A program made the position numbers and the translations under genes. From positions 1 through 64,000 of the forward strand of contig JAIVFJ010000013.1 in the NCBI GenBank assembly GCA_025765615.1: a stretch of DNA of 64,000 nucleotides, written 5' to 3'. Positions 36,047-46,888 of this stretch are shown here, piece by piece (the first letter of the stretch is position 1; each line of letters opens with the position of its first letter). Source of the DNA: Zopfochytrium polystomum. Its lineage: Eukaryota; Chytridiomycota; Chytridiomycetes; Chytridiales; Chytridiaceae. A model generated the notes under the pieces. The model was not told the DNA's origin. It saw only the letters and a program-made list of their open reading frames with translations, and searched no databases.

Positions 36047-38430
36047 TCACATCTTCTTGAACACGCTCCGATCCTGGATAATGCGCACCGCCAGCACGAA
36101 CCCGGCCGCGATCAGCGACAAAACGCCAGAGTAGAAGATCGCGGGCCGGTAGGCGCCGATCCCGCCCTCCGGCCCGCCGTACGCCTGCAGGAGATACCCC
36201 GCGATTGGGGAGCCGAGGAAGTATCCGGGCATCCAGAAGAAGAAGACTGTGTAATTTTAAGTGTGAGAGAGAGCGAGAGGAGATGGTGAGATTGAAGGGC
36301 GTTCGCGGGGGGCGGACGAACTTAGGCTGAAGAACTGGCTGAGGTTGCGGCTGCCGAAGACGTTTGCGACTGTCCCTGGAAATAGGCTGAACATGCCGCC
36401 TGAGGCAGATTTTGTTTTGTTTGGGCGGGTACCGCGAAAGTGGAAGAACACGGTTACTTGTTGCCCTAGTTGCAAGAATAACTCCTCCCTTATCCTACCT
36501 GCGCAGAGCCCGTTCACGATTGCGAAAACGACCCTGAGATGGTAGGTATCGGTCGCAAAATAATTTGGAAACCGTTACATTGTCAGCACGGGCGATGTTG
36601 TCGTCGCAAGGAAACACAGGGAGGGAGAGTGTTACATACAGCGGCGCGACCGACGTGGCCAGAGGCCAAATAACGAGCGTCGAAATGCCGACGAGAAAGA
36701 GGCACACGACCAAGCTGTTGAGGCTGCCGAGAAGCAAGTCTGCAAACACCCCAAACCCGAACCGGCCCACCGCGCTGGAGAGGTTAAACCCTGTTTTCAA
36801 AAGCCGTGCGACGGTCAGGGGTGGGCAGCCGTGTATCATCAGTTGGTGAGAAGGGTCCGTTCTTTAGAAGGGCAGAATCTCGTACCGGCGAGTACAAGGG
36901 ACGACATGGACGTGCTGAGTCCGACGCTGTTGGCGTAGAGGGGTAGAAAGAAAGGCGGGACAAAGAGAGGAAACAAGGCGATCGAGCTACCGACGAGGAG
37001 AAGGATGAACCGCTTGTCCTGGAATGCGGACCTGCAAACAAAAAAAAACCAACGTTCTTCAATAAAATGGTTTTTTGGAACTTCTCAATGCGGCGAAACA
37101 CCCCTCTCACCACTGCACGAGCTTCTTGTTTGCGAAAAAACGGTTCCCGCTGCGACCGCGATTTCAGCAGGAGCGCGGCTGGCAGGTTCAGCGCGAGGAA
37201 AATGCACCCCACGATCCGCAGCGTCCACGCCAGGTCCGTCGCCTCGAGAAGCTGTGCCGTGATAATGCTGAATACAGCGCCACCCACCCCGGCGCCGGAG
37301 AAGACGATGCCGGTGCTGGGATGCAGTGCATGCGAAACAAGGGAACTTAGACGACAAGAAGGTCGTCAGGTACCATCGAACTCACGCGAGGTTCCGCCGC
37401 CGCAGGAAGTAAGTCGCTGGCAGCGTGGCCGAAGCGTAAAAGCAGAGCGCTTGACCGAGGCCGAACATGAATCCTGGAGGGTCCGTCAGTTTTTTTCGCA
37501 GGCAGAACAGTGGACACGAACCTTCGGTGACGATCAGCCCTGCGACGCTGTGGGTGCAGAAGCTGGCGAGGATGGGACCGACGGCAGCGAGGATGCTGCC
37601 GACGAGCGCGACGCGACGCTGGGGAGGTGGAAGGGAAGCGTCAGCACAATGAAAGAAGGCGCGAGCGGGAAGATTTCCAAAAGGAAGCGAATCCTCAACT
37701 GGTCCGTACGCCGCGACGAGTCGCGCACCGGGCAGGGCGATCACGGACTCGATGCTGGCCTGCACCGAGCCGATCCACACCAGAGTCGACGCCGGTGCCA
37801 GACCTTCGGCCACGAGGCGGTCCTGCAGAACGCCCCCTACGGAAAATTGTCCAAAGTGGGGGTGCCTTTGTGAACAAGCGTCCGGCTCCTGCACATCCCT
37901 CCCTCTCACATGAATAGATCCCGCCGAGCGTCGTAAGAAACAGCGTGAAGCACGCGGCGACCATCGTCCATGCCTCGCGGCCGCCGTCCGGGTACGATTC
38001 GAAGGCTGGACAACGTGCGGGAAATTGGTTGCATTCAGCAATAAATGGCACGGACAAAAAAAAAAAAAAAGAAAAGTGTTGGGGGCGGGGCCGCACCTTC
38101 TTTCCCAGCGAGCGGTTCCGCGAGGTCGCGGTCGACGGCGTCCTCGATAGACAGCGGCTCGAGGGCCGACGACGATGTCGACAGCGACAGCGACGGGTGG
38201 ATGACCTGATCGTTGGGGCCGGCGGGCGCTTGGGCCTTGATACGGATGACGCCGGCGGTGATGCCGGTATCGCCGCCGCCGCCGCTGCTCATGCTGCTGC
38301 TGCTACTGCTGCTGCTGCTGGTGGTGCGAAGAAGAGCTGCCGCCGCCGCCGCCGCGTCGAGGGATGATGGCGCCGCCGCCGTGGCCGTTGTTGTTCCAGC
38401 AGCCGAGAAGAGGAAGAGGTCGTCGGGCAT
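36047..38430 (-). CDS. Monocarboxylate-transporter-like MFS permease
   Basis: A gene of about 11 short exons on the - strand. Exon 1 (38,430 to about 38,098, MPDDLFLFSAAG) encodes a disordered Ser/Ala-rich cytosolic tail. Then come YPDGGREAWTMVAACFTLFL (the (D/G)-G-G-W-type opening of the MCT/SLC16 family), IGSVQASIESVIALPGARLV, RRVALVGSILAAVGPILASF, FMFGLGQALCFYASATLPAT, YFLRRRNLATGIVFSGAGVG, GFNLSSAVGRFGFGVFADLL and the last exon MPGYFLGSPIAGYLLQAYGG. This gives a 12-helix major-facilitator layout with the R-x-G-R-F-like loop in the second half. It probably moves monocarboxylates or related acids across a membrane; the substrate cannot be told. Exact splice sites in the middle are approximate. 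Confidence 0.82.
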
Positions 38431-39372
38431 TATTGCGTGCGTGCGGCCGAGTAGTGCGGGTGGTCCTTATCGGAACGGTAGCCTTTTTTTTCTTCTTCTT
38501 TTTTTGTTTGTTTGTTTGACAGGTCGATCGATCTCTTTGTCTTTCTCGTCAAGATCTTCCGGTGATTCCGCAGAAGCCAAAGAAGAATCACACATCCGCT
38601 TGCTCGCCGGGGGGGGACTAGTATTTGTTACGTGTGATAGCAGCAGCGACAGAGGAACAGCGATGAAGGAGAGACGATGCTGAGAGTGAAAGAAGAAGAG
38701 AGTGAAAGAAGAAGCGACGTGCCCGACTTGCGCGGCGAGGTGTTGTTGCTGCTGCTGCTGTTTACTGTTGTGAAAAAGCGACCAGATCGATGATTGCATG
38801 CGGGTAACAGGTCAAATGATTGTCTCGCCATGTCAGGTTCTATCCACTCATTATTCCGACCTTTCACATTGCCGCGATCCCGACGCACCGCGTGGTTTTC
38901 GCGCGCGGGAAGGAAGAATGTTTTGGTCGAAATTTTCGTCTGGATCTTTGTGTCTCGGTGGAGTCAAAATGCAGCAAAGTGCGATGGAGGAGAGAGTGGG
39001 TAGGTACTGACCGTATCGGCGGTGGCAGGGGCGGTGGAGTGAGGGAGGGGGGTGCTGTCAATCACATTGCCGACGGGTGGAGCGAGAGGGAAACAGACAG
39101 ACACGCGTCGCGAGACAGATTTTTTTCCTTCGCCAAAACGTTGTCGGGTTTGTGTCTTCACATTCGTGTGGCTCACCACATGCACTACATCTGGCGAATG
39201 ACGATGGTGCAGTAGGGAAAAAGTCACCGAGCGAGAGGCCAGCGATCAAACTAGTAAGAACAGTTTATAAGCGGGCTCGGCCCCACTCCCATCCTCCTCA
39301 GCCAACAACACAAGCACAAGGCCACGCACTCTCACACATACAGACACACAAAGCAACAACAACAACCCAAAC
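38431..39372. other. Divergent intergenic region (transporter / secreted protein)
   Basis: Shared promoter region of two divergently transcribed genes. Contains a T-rich tract near 38,488-38,515 and a (CTG)5 near 38,745. No ORF with coding bias. Confidence 0.45.
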
Positions 39373-40090
39373 ATGAAGAGCCTATCCCTGCTCCTTGTGG
39401 CCTTCTTCGCGGCTTCCTGCACCGTCGCCGCCCCCTTCCGCGGCTCTGACGTCTCGCTCAACGCCCAGAACCCCGCCGCCTCACTCTTCGACGCGACTTT
39501 CGACCTCGAACGCCGCGATCGTGGGTTTCTTGCTGCTATCCGTCGACTTATCGAATGAAGCGCCCAGAGTTAATCGCATCTGCTCGACTTTTTTCCCTCA
39601 CTTTTGTAAACGTAGACCACCACCACGGCCACCACGGCCACCACGGTCGCCGCAGGCATCACGGAGGACGGCACCACCACCACCACCGGAAGCACCGCGG
39701 TGACGACGGTAATTTAGAAACTCTTCTTTCGCCCCTTACAAGGCCGGCAACTCGCTCCCTCTAACATTTCTCCTTCCGCACCCAAACCGCATACCCTTCC
39801 CAAAACCACTAGAAAACCCATCTCAGGACTCCTTGTCTTCCGACGCCGCCCCCGCCGCCGACGCTTCCTCCGCCGCCGCCGCGCTCTTCGACGACGCTGC
39901 CTTTGACGACGACGAGTACGCGGGGGTCGACGGGTTTGTCGACGACGACGCTGCGCTGTTTGATGACGATGCGATGTTTGACGACGACGCGGCGTTTGAC
40001 GAGAGCGAGCTCATGGACGACGACGAGGTCGCGGAGGACGAGGCGTTTGAGGATGATGCGGCTGCAGAGGACGGATTTTACGAGAAGTAG
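39373..40090 (+). CDS. Secreted protein with His-rich and Asp/Ala-rich domains
   Basis: Three exons: 39,373-39,520, 39,616-39,708 and 39,813-40,090. Two GT-AG introns keep the frame. Exon 1 starts MKSLSLLLVAFFAASCTVAA, a clear signal peptide with cleavage near AAP. Exon 2 is a compact His/Gly/Arg block (HHHGHHGHHGRRRHHGGR, then five more His). Exon 3 is strongly acidic with Asp-Asp-Ala repeats (FDDDAMFDDDAAFDE), ending EDGFYEK. It has no cysteines after the signal. A His cluster next to an Asp-rich tail suggests metal binding or mineral/cell-surface contact, but that is inference from composition. I recognise no family. Confidence 0.8.
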
Positions 40091-40549
40091 TTTGACGAGG
40101 ATGAATGAGCGCGCGCGGGGAGGGCCGGGGAGGGGCTTGGTGTTGGTGCGGGAGAGGTTGCCGGGTTTTTGGTTACTTTGCTGTTCAAGCAGTAGCAGTA
40201 TTGCGCATATCGGGTAATATATCCTCCACATTTTTCTTTGTTTGTTGGCTGTACTGTACATGGCGAAGCACAACCGCTTCAATTCCAAGCCCCTGTCATC
40301 CAATGGCTAGGACGTCACCACTCAACCAAAGAAATCTCGGAGAAGGTCGGCGTTCGGATCGTCGTTGGGGCGAGCTTGCTTTTAATGTTGATTGCAGTTG
40401 CCACATCAAAAAGTGAAGGGCCACCGCTATCAGCCAAAACGTTCGTTTTCTTTTTCGGCGCCCCCGCCGGTAGCGATTAGACCCTGGACGGATTAGAGGC
40501 ATCTCACATCCGCCCCGAAGATGGGGCGATCCCGAACAGGCCATCGCAC
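40091..40549. other. Intergenic
   Basis: 3' flank of the secreted-protein gene and upstream flank of the laminin-G-like remnant. No supported gene. Confidence 0.4.
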
Positions 40550-41553
40550 TCGCGGAACAGCCGTTTGGCCGCACGTTTGAAGAAGGAATCCAGGCGAGCC
40601 AGCCGGCGGCACTTGTGGCGGCGCCAAAATTGGATTCCACAACTTGGCGACGACGGCTTCATCTGCCAAAGTTGCCCAGTCTACTGCGGCCGATCAAACG
40701 ACCCTGCTTTTTGATGGTGCACTCGATCTTCACCAGTCTGTTGCTCTCAAGGAGCCTGACAAATAATTGCAAGTGCTACAATGCCACCCACACCTGACGG
40801 CGGCGCCGTGGCCCGCGACTTTCTCTCAGCGGCTCGTTCTTACTCCGGCGGCGTAATCATGGGCTTCCAAAGCGTTGGCAGCGACGACTTCATCTCTGCC
40901 AACCTTGACCCGCGCCTCTTTGGCCGAACGAACTACCATGTCCGCGTCCCGCTCTTGGTGGTCGACCCGATCTCAGGATGCGTCCGCTCTACCATTCCGA
41001 ACCAATTTTTGGGAAAGATCTGGTGCTAACGGGTGGGCCACGGGTGACGGACGGACGTTGGCACCACGCCACGTTAAGGCTGGAGGCGGAAAGCGAAGGC
41101 GTCCCCCGACGCGCAACCCTCTTTGTGGATGGCGTGGAAGTGGATGCCGGAGAGCCCTGTCCGATTTTTACTCGAGGCTGCGTGACGGTTGGGACGGGGG
41201 CCGTTCCCAACCCTTTTACGATCGACGCGCCAAATCGTGCAAGTCAATACATTGCCCTTCCGTTCAAAGGGAAAATCGCCGCTGCTCGAGTTTGGGGGCG
41301 GCCTGTTCGAGACATTCGAGCGCTTCTCGAGATGAAGGAGGACGGCGGACTGGGTCATGTGATCTTGGACGGTGCTGAGGGTGGTACAGCGCTCCTGCAG
41401 CGGACAGCCGATTTGCGGAGAGGCCGTAGAGTCGACTGGTCTCCGCCAGAGCGGGGTTCGGGCCCTGAGGAGTTTGGGCACAATGACGGGGTGGTGTGCT
41501 ACTTCCCCATTCTTTCAGACTTTTGCGAGCGCGTGGCTCTGTTCGGTGAATAA
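40550..41553 (+). pseudogene. Laminin-G/concanavalin-like domain gene, frameshifted
   Basis: Pieces of a LamG-like beta-sandwich lie in different frames. LLFDGALDLHQSVALKEPDK is near 40,700-40,760 and GGVIMGFQSVGSDDFISANL up to about 40,975. Then comes a long open part, 40,978-41,553, with RVTDGRWHHATLRLEAE, ATLFVDGVEVDAGEP and FKGKIAAARVWGRPVRDI, the typical strands of the fold. At least one indel near 40,977 and another near 40,765 separate them, and no intron explains both. The domain usually binds carbohydrate or protein at the cell surface. Confidence 0.6.
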
Positions 41554-42324
41554 TGATGTAACTGCGGAAGAACGATGTTTTCAGGAAGAGCTTTGACAAC
41601 GCTGCTCCTTCCAGTTTGGTGACAACTCCCCAACGCAGAAGACAATATGGGAAGTCTGTCATTTGCAAGAACCGCGTCCTGGGACCACAAAGTTCTCGCC
41701 GAATGAAGTTGATGCAACGGAGAAATTGTGTGTATCGTTCGAATCGTGGCTGATCCACTGGTTTGATCACTGCATTCTTCAATTTTCAGCCGGCCAACTG
41801 GTCGCCCACAACTCAAACTCGATGGCCCGCGTAATTGTGGTCCGCAGCGCTTGGTAGCGTCTCGTTGTGCGCCGATCATGTAAAACCCTAATCGAAAAAG
41901 AAAGCTTCTCAAAGGTTTGCTGTGCTCCCTTCTTTCTGGCCTTCGTTTCCTGGGGATCTCTGACAAGGGAGTGCTTCGCCAATCGGTCGTGCATTTTAAT
42001 AACCGCCCTCGAACCCCCTTGCAGATCTCCCCTTTACGTTCGTGCTCCTGACGCTCGGTCATCATCATCATCATCACCACTACTGGCGACGCTGACCTCG
42101 GAATGAGTACAACGACATCGACCGCTCGCACCCGCGTCTGCACCAATTGGGCTGAAGGCAACACTTTTGAAAGGCGAGGCTGACGTACCCCTCTGTTGTA
42201 ATGAACCAGCTGGGGACAAGGAGGAGACTATCAGGGGCAATGTGCGCGACATGAAATTTGAGAGCGGGATCGCTTCCGTCGCTGTTGAATGAAGGCAGAT
42301 CTTACAGGGCGACTTATGAGAGGT
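41554..42324. other. Intergenic
   Basis: No supported gene. Short frames on both strands lack codon bias. A (CAT)6-type run is near 42,060. Confidence 0.4.
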
Positions 42325-42397
42325 GCTCTGTACAGGGATCGAACCTGTGACTTTAGCGTTATTAGCACTACACTCTAACCAACTGAGTTAACAGAGC
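42325..42397 (-). tRNA. tRNA-Ile (AAT), intronless
   Basis: Acceptor GCTCTGT/ACAGAGC, D arm AACTCAGTTGGTTAGAG, anticodon loop CTAATAA, T arm ACAGGTTCGATCCCTGT. The mature sequence is the same as that of the intron-bearing gene at 23,100-23,194. Confidence 0.95.
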
Positions 42398-43229
42398 TCG
42401 AAAACCCCTTTGTCTAACTTTAATATAACTTTAACTGCCTCAAGTGACTCGGCGTCCAACAGTTCTTCCACCACTTCGTTGTTAACGCAGACAAGAAGCC
42501 AATCGTCGCGGTGCCTTTTTCAGTGAGACCAAGGCGGCCCCGCCTCTAACATGACGGTCATCATTGCGGATGGGACCCACTGGGGGCGGAAATACAGTTG
42601 TCGCGGACGCAGTCATCAGGAAGCGGTATTCTCCCACCAGCGTCAGCAGGGCCACAGGCACGCCGCGGGGCCATCGCGTGCGCGCTGTGCGCCGGCGCCT
42701 CTTTGAGGCGTCGCCTTTAACTATTTGCATTTTCCTATTTCCAAGCCACAGGCTTCTGGCGTAGAAAATTTGTGAGTGGGTATTCTCCAGCGAGAAGGAA
42801 GGAGGTGATGGCTGGAGGACGCCCCAAACCCGGTGAGTCTTCCTCTTCTCCTTCAATCGGCCATGAGCCGACCGCCCCCCCAGTCGTTGAAACAACAACT
42901 GACGCCGCGTCCTCCCTCAGTGAACCCAACGCTGCCCTCCTCCGTTTTGAGGACGATAAAGCATTTGGGTGGTGATCGCACAAAAATGAAAGACTCCGAC
43001 AAATCATAATAAATCGTGAGTTCTTCTTGATTTCGGCTGAATTCGCGAACAGCTCAACCGACGAACGATCTGGACACCTCACAGCTAAAACTAATAACTG
43101 ACTACGGCGGACTGAGCGGGTTCCTGACAACTCAACTCCAAGCTCTGCATTAAAAGCGTATGCACCAATTTATCTGCGATTTTTTTTTTTTTTTGACCCC
43201 AGACGAACCAAACGAAACCTGTGGTGTGC

Positions 43230-43272
<43 letters not shown>

Positions 43273-44023
43273 TCCACGCCCCCAAAGCGGGCAAGCCAGA
43301 GTGTTTTTAGAACAAACAATCGATTTTTTGATTGCAAGAGCAGAAAAATGTGCAGGCGTTACATTTTTTTTTTTTTTCGTGCGTGCCCAACCACCAAGCT
43401 GCACAACAACGCAGTGAGGGTCTCCAGTCACAGTGCAACAAACCGACGGCGAACGTCGGAGTTCGAATCGGGAACGTGTTGGTCAGATCGTTTTTCGGGA
43501 AGACGACTGGGAACAAACATGAAAAAAGAACACCCAATCTCGATCGATCCCTTTTTTTTTTTTTTTTTTTTCGTCTTTGTTTTTTCGTTTTTGTTGTTCA
43601 GTCTCTTTCACATCAACACCATCAAAAAAAAAAAAAAAAAAGAAAGAAAAACGAAAAACAAAATGGCAGAGGAAGGCATGACTACAACAACCGAAGGCCG
43701 CACTCGAAAGAGTAGTACTAGTCAACGGGGAGGGAAGGGAATGTATACGAGGGCCAAACACGCGGGAGGCGACTATTCTTGCTTAAACACGACGACACAT
43801 TTAACACACACACACACACACACACCCACACTCACGCAAGGCTGCTGAAAACCACCGCAAAGCGACCTCTCCGCGAGGGTGAGCGAGGGGGGGCGTTCGT
43901 TGGGCGGCGGCGGGATGAACGAACAAGGGCGTCAACAGCAGAAGGATAAGGATAAACGGGCCAAGGGACGGGAAAGGGCGTGTTCCTGGGATGGTTGGGA
44001 TCAGGGTCCCCGCCGAGGACGCT
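42398..44023. other. Intergenic with long A and T homopolymers
   Basis: Contains a ~41-nt poly-A (43,230-43,270), T tracts (43,178-43,194, 43,363-43,378, 43,552-43,571), an A tract (43,624-43,641) and a (CA)n near 43,806-43,825. No coding sequence supported. A paired T/A tract arrangement may be the remains of retroposed inserts. Confidence 0.45.
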
Positions 44024-45404
44024 TCACGAGAAGCGGACGCGCGACCGCTTTGACGACGACGACGACGACGAAGACGCCGCAGGCGGGTCGCCCGCCTGGG
44101 CGTCTGCCGCAGTCCTCTTGCGGCTTTTGCTGCTGCTGCTGGTGCTTGCGGTGCTGCTGCTGCTTGTGGTGGTGGAGTTGGCGGTGGTTGCCGCTGTAGC
44201 AGTGGCGTTCGCGGACTTAGCGGATGATCCGGCGACGGTGGCGGTGGTGGCGGTGACGCCACCCGAGTCGTTTCCTGACTCGTCGCTTTCGTCTTCCTTT
44301 CCGGCTTTGTCCGCCGCAGCCGACGCCGCCAAGGAAGACGCCGACGAAGCTGCCGCCGCCGCCGCAGCCGCCGCCGCCGCCTCCCTGCGGGCCTTTGTCG
44401 CGGCCGCAGTGCGCGCGCGGTTCGCCGCGCTCGACGCCGCCTTGCCATTCTTGCCTTTCTTCTTCTTTCCGCCACCCGCACCGTTGCCCGCAGCTGCAGC
44501 GCTGCCCTTTCCAGACACCGCCGCGCCGCCGCCGCCGCCGCCGCCCCCTCCGTCCCGCTCCATCATGGCCGCGACGGCAGAGTGCGACGCGGCGCGGGGC
44601 AGGACGTCGGGGACGTCCCAGCTGGTCGCAATGTGGCCGACAAAGCGGACGCGGACGGTCGAGAACTGGGTGGTGAGGGCGTGGAAGGCGGTGGCGGTGG
44701 CGGTGGTGGGCGAGCGGGGGGTTGTTGGCGGGGGTCGCTGCTGCTGACGACGACGACGAGGCCGGGGCGGTGGAGGACAGCAGGGGGGCTGGTGGTTGGG
44801 CGGGGTCGGTTCCTGCTGCTGCTGGAGCGTCCTGGTTTGAGGAGGAGCACGACGAGAGGGAGGCAGTGGACGGGGAAGGCGAGGGCGGTGTGACGTGTTG
44901 GGTGGGGGAAGAGAATGCGGGTGAGGATGATGTGGGGGAGGAGGAGGAAGTAAAGGTTTTGCCGCTGCTGCCGGCAGGCGCGGCTGCACTGGCGGTGTCG
45001 AGCTTCTTCTTCTTCTTCTTCTGCTGGTGGTGGTGGTCGTGGTGGTGGTTGTGCCAGCCGAAACCAAAGTTGATGATGATGCCAGCAGCAACCTCGGGCG
45101 AGCTGTGCCTGACGGGCGCGCGGCGCGGCACGCCCTTGCGGCGGCGCGTGACAGTGGAGGGCGGGTCCGAGGAGTCGAGTTGGCAGTCGGGGCTGCGCTT
45201 CTTCTGGTTGCTCTTGTTGTTGTCGGCTGCGTTGTTGTCGTTATTGTTCTTGGTCTTTGGGAAGGCGGCGCGGCGGGCACCAGGGGCCGTCACCTGCGCG
45301 AGCGGTGCCGAGGACGAGGACGAGTACGCGGACGACAGGGAAGCGTCGTCGTCGGGGCTACTGGGACGAGGGCGGCGCGGCACAGAGGAGGGCGGGGGCG
45401 GCAT
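44024..45404 (-). CDS. Low-complexity Ser/Ala-rich protein, nuclear-type C-terminus
   Basis: Starts MPPPPSSVPRRPRPSSPDDD at 45,404. The first part has RSPDCQLDSSDPPSTVTRRR and a His-rich stretch (WHNHHHDHHHQQKKKKKK). The frame then changes at a C6 run (44,715-44,720); one base fewer joins it to FHALTTQFSTVRVRFVGHIA, TSWDVPDVLPRAASHSAVAA and a Gly-, Lys- and Ala-rich tail ending KRSRVRFS. The only non-repetitive segment is that FHALTTQF...AVAAM block. Basic clusters suggest nuclear location. The terminal RVRF resembles a PP1-docking RVxF motif but may be chance. Family unknown. The frame break is probably a read error. Confidence 0.55.
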
Positions 45405-45569
45405 GGGGTCGTTTGGGTTTGGCGGGGGGGAAAAGGGCAAGCGTCTTGCGCTACAACGACGTGCGGGAAACGTCGAGTAGGTCGGGTAGGCACGAAGGCG
45501 GTGCGTGCGGGCAACGTCGGGGGGGGTGGTGGGTGTGGTGGTTGGTAGTGGGACAGGTACGGGCGGGGG

Positions 45570-46200
45570 GGCGTGCGTTGCGTTGCGTTGCGTTGCGTTG
45601 CGTTGCTGCTGCTGCTGCTGCTGTTGCTGCTGTGGGCGAGTCGAGTCGAGTCGAAGGTGTCGTCTGTAATTGGCGGCAAGTTGGGGAAGAGCGAGAAGAG
45701 AATTGTTCCGGCTGCGGCAAACGAGTGAAAGATAGGCAGAAAGACAGACAGACAGACAGACACACAGGCAGACGGGCAGACAGGCAGACAGACAGAGAGA
45801 GCTGCTTGACGAGATAGAGAGGGAGGGTGAGAAAGAGAGACAGAGGGAGAGCGAGAGAGAGAGGGAGAGAGCGAGAGAGAGCGAGAGAGAGAGCGAGAGA
45901 CAGGCGACCTGTGAATGTCTCTCGCCGCCCTCTTTTGTTCTCACACAAGTGACACTCCCATCATCGACGAAACGTGAGCGTCCCGATCCAACAGCAGGCG
46001 TGACGCGCGTCGGGGGCAAGCCGAAGCAAGCAAGCAAGCAGGGTTGTATTGTGTAGGCAGCGTGTACGGAGGCGCGTAGGCCTGTCCACTTATCTTGCTT
46101 TGTCGCATCCTGAAGAGAGAGAGAGAGAGAGTGGGCGGTAGAAAGTCAGAGCGAGGGAGAGAGCGAGAGAGCGAGAGTGTGTGTGTCTGTGTATGCGTGC
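45570..46200. repeat. Microsatellite cluster upstream of the low-complexity gene
   Basis: (GCGTT)5 at about 45,577-45,605, (GCT)7-type repeats to 45,632, CAGA repeats at about 45,740-45,795, GAGAGC/GAGA repeats at 45,835-45,900, and a second GA run near 46,115-46,130. Transcribed as CTCT-rich leader if the promoter lies beyond it. Confidence 0.8.
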
Positions 46201-46888
46201 TCGCGTGCAAGAAGAGGTGGGTGCGGATGAAACGGTTTCCTTGTTGTTCGCTCTCACTTCAATTTTGTCCCTGTTCGCTTTTTTCTTGTCCGAAAAAACA
46301 AACGTGCCGTCCGGCTGCTCTGTTGTTTGTTTCCTGTCTGACAAGGTGTCGCGTCATTGTTGATCGTTTGTGCGGATCATGGATCGATCCGATCAGATAT
46401 TGGTTCGGCTTCCAATTGATTCCTGCTTCGACCGACCCGACGAGCGACGACGACGAGGACAAGGACGAGGAGGAGGGAGGAGGGAGGAGGGAGGGAGGGG
46501 AGAGCCACGGCTTTGCACCTGTACGCCGTCAACGAACCGTTCTATTAACTATAGAATACCAATTCTCGCTCCAAAGAAGAAAGAAAAACGCCAATGGAAG
46601 AAGAAGACTGTTTGGTTTGGCGCGGCGGCAGTTGTGTTGGGGTAGAGGAGGAAGGGAGGGAGGGAGGGAGGGAGGGGCCAGTGTAGAATTTAGGAATATG
46701 GTAATGGGAGGCGACAAGTGAAACATGAGTGGCATCGAGAAATACAAGAGCTACAGTAGTTGTGGTTACCAAAGGAAATATGTAAGGAAATGTACGGGGG
46801 AGGGAAAGATGGCTGGGGAAAGGGCGCGTTTTTGAGGGAAACAGTAACGGAGCCCAGCAAAGACACACACCAAAACAACACTCCATTT
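46200..46888. other. Intergenic
   Basis: G/A-rich with GGGA repeats (46,470-46,500, 46,655-46,675). No supported gene. Confidence 0.4.

Noticed and set aside
39809..40303. 164-codon - strand ORF over the Asp-rich exon
   Set aside because: Val/Lys-rich antisense of the GAC-GAC repeats. The + strand has a signal peptide and matching splice sites.
43160..43431. Lys-rich and Phe-rich ORFs around long A/T tracts
   Set aside because: Homopolymer translation, no coding evidence.
44217..46037. 606-codon ORF beginning in Ser/Leu/Cys repeats
   Set aside because: The first ~200 codons are microsatellite DNA (GAGA, CAGA repeats) read in frame. The likely start is the Met at 45,404.
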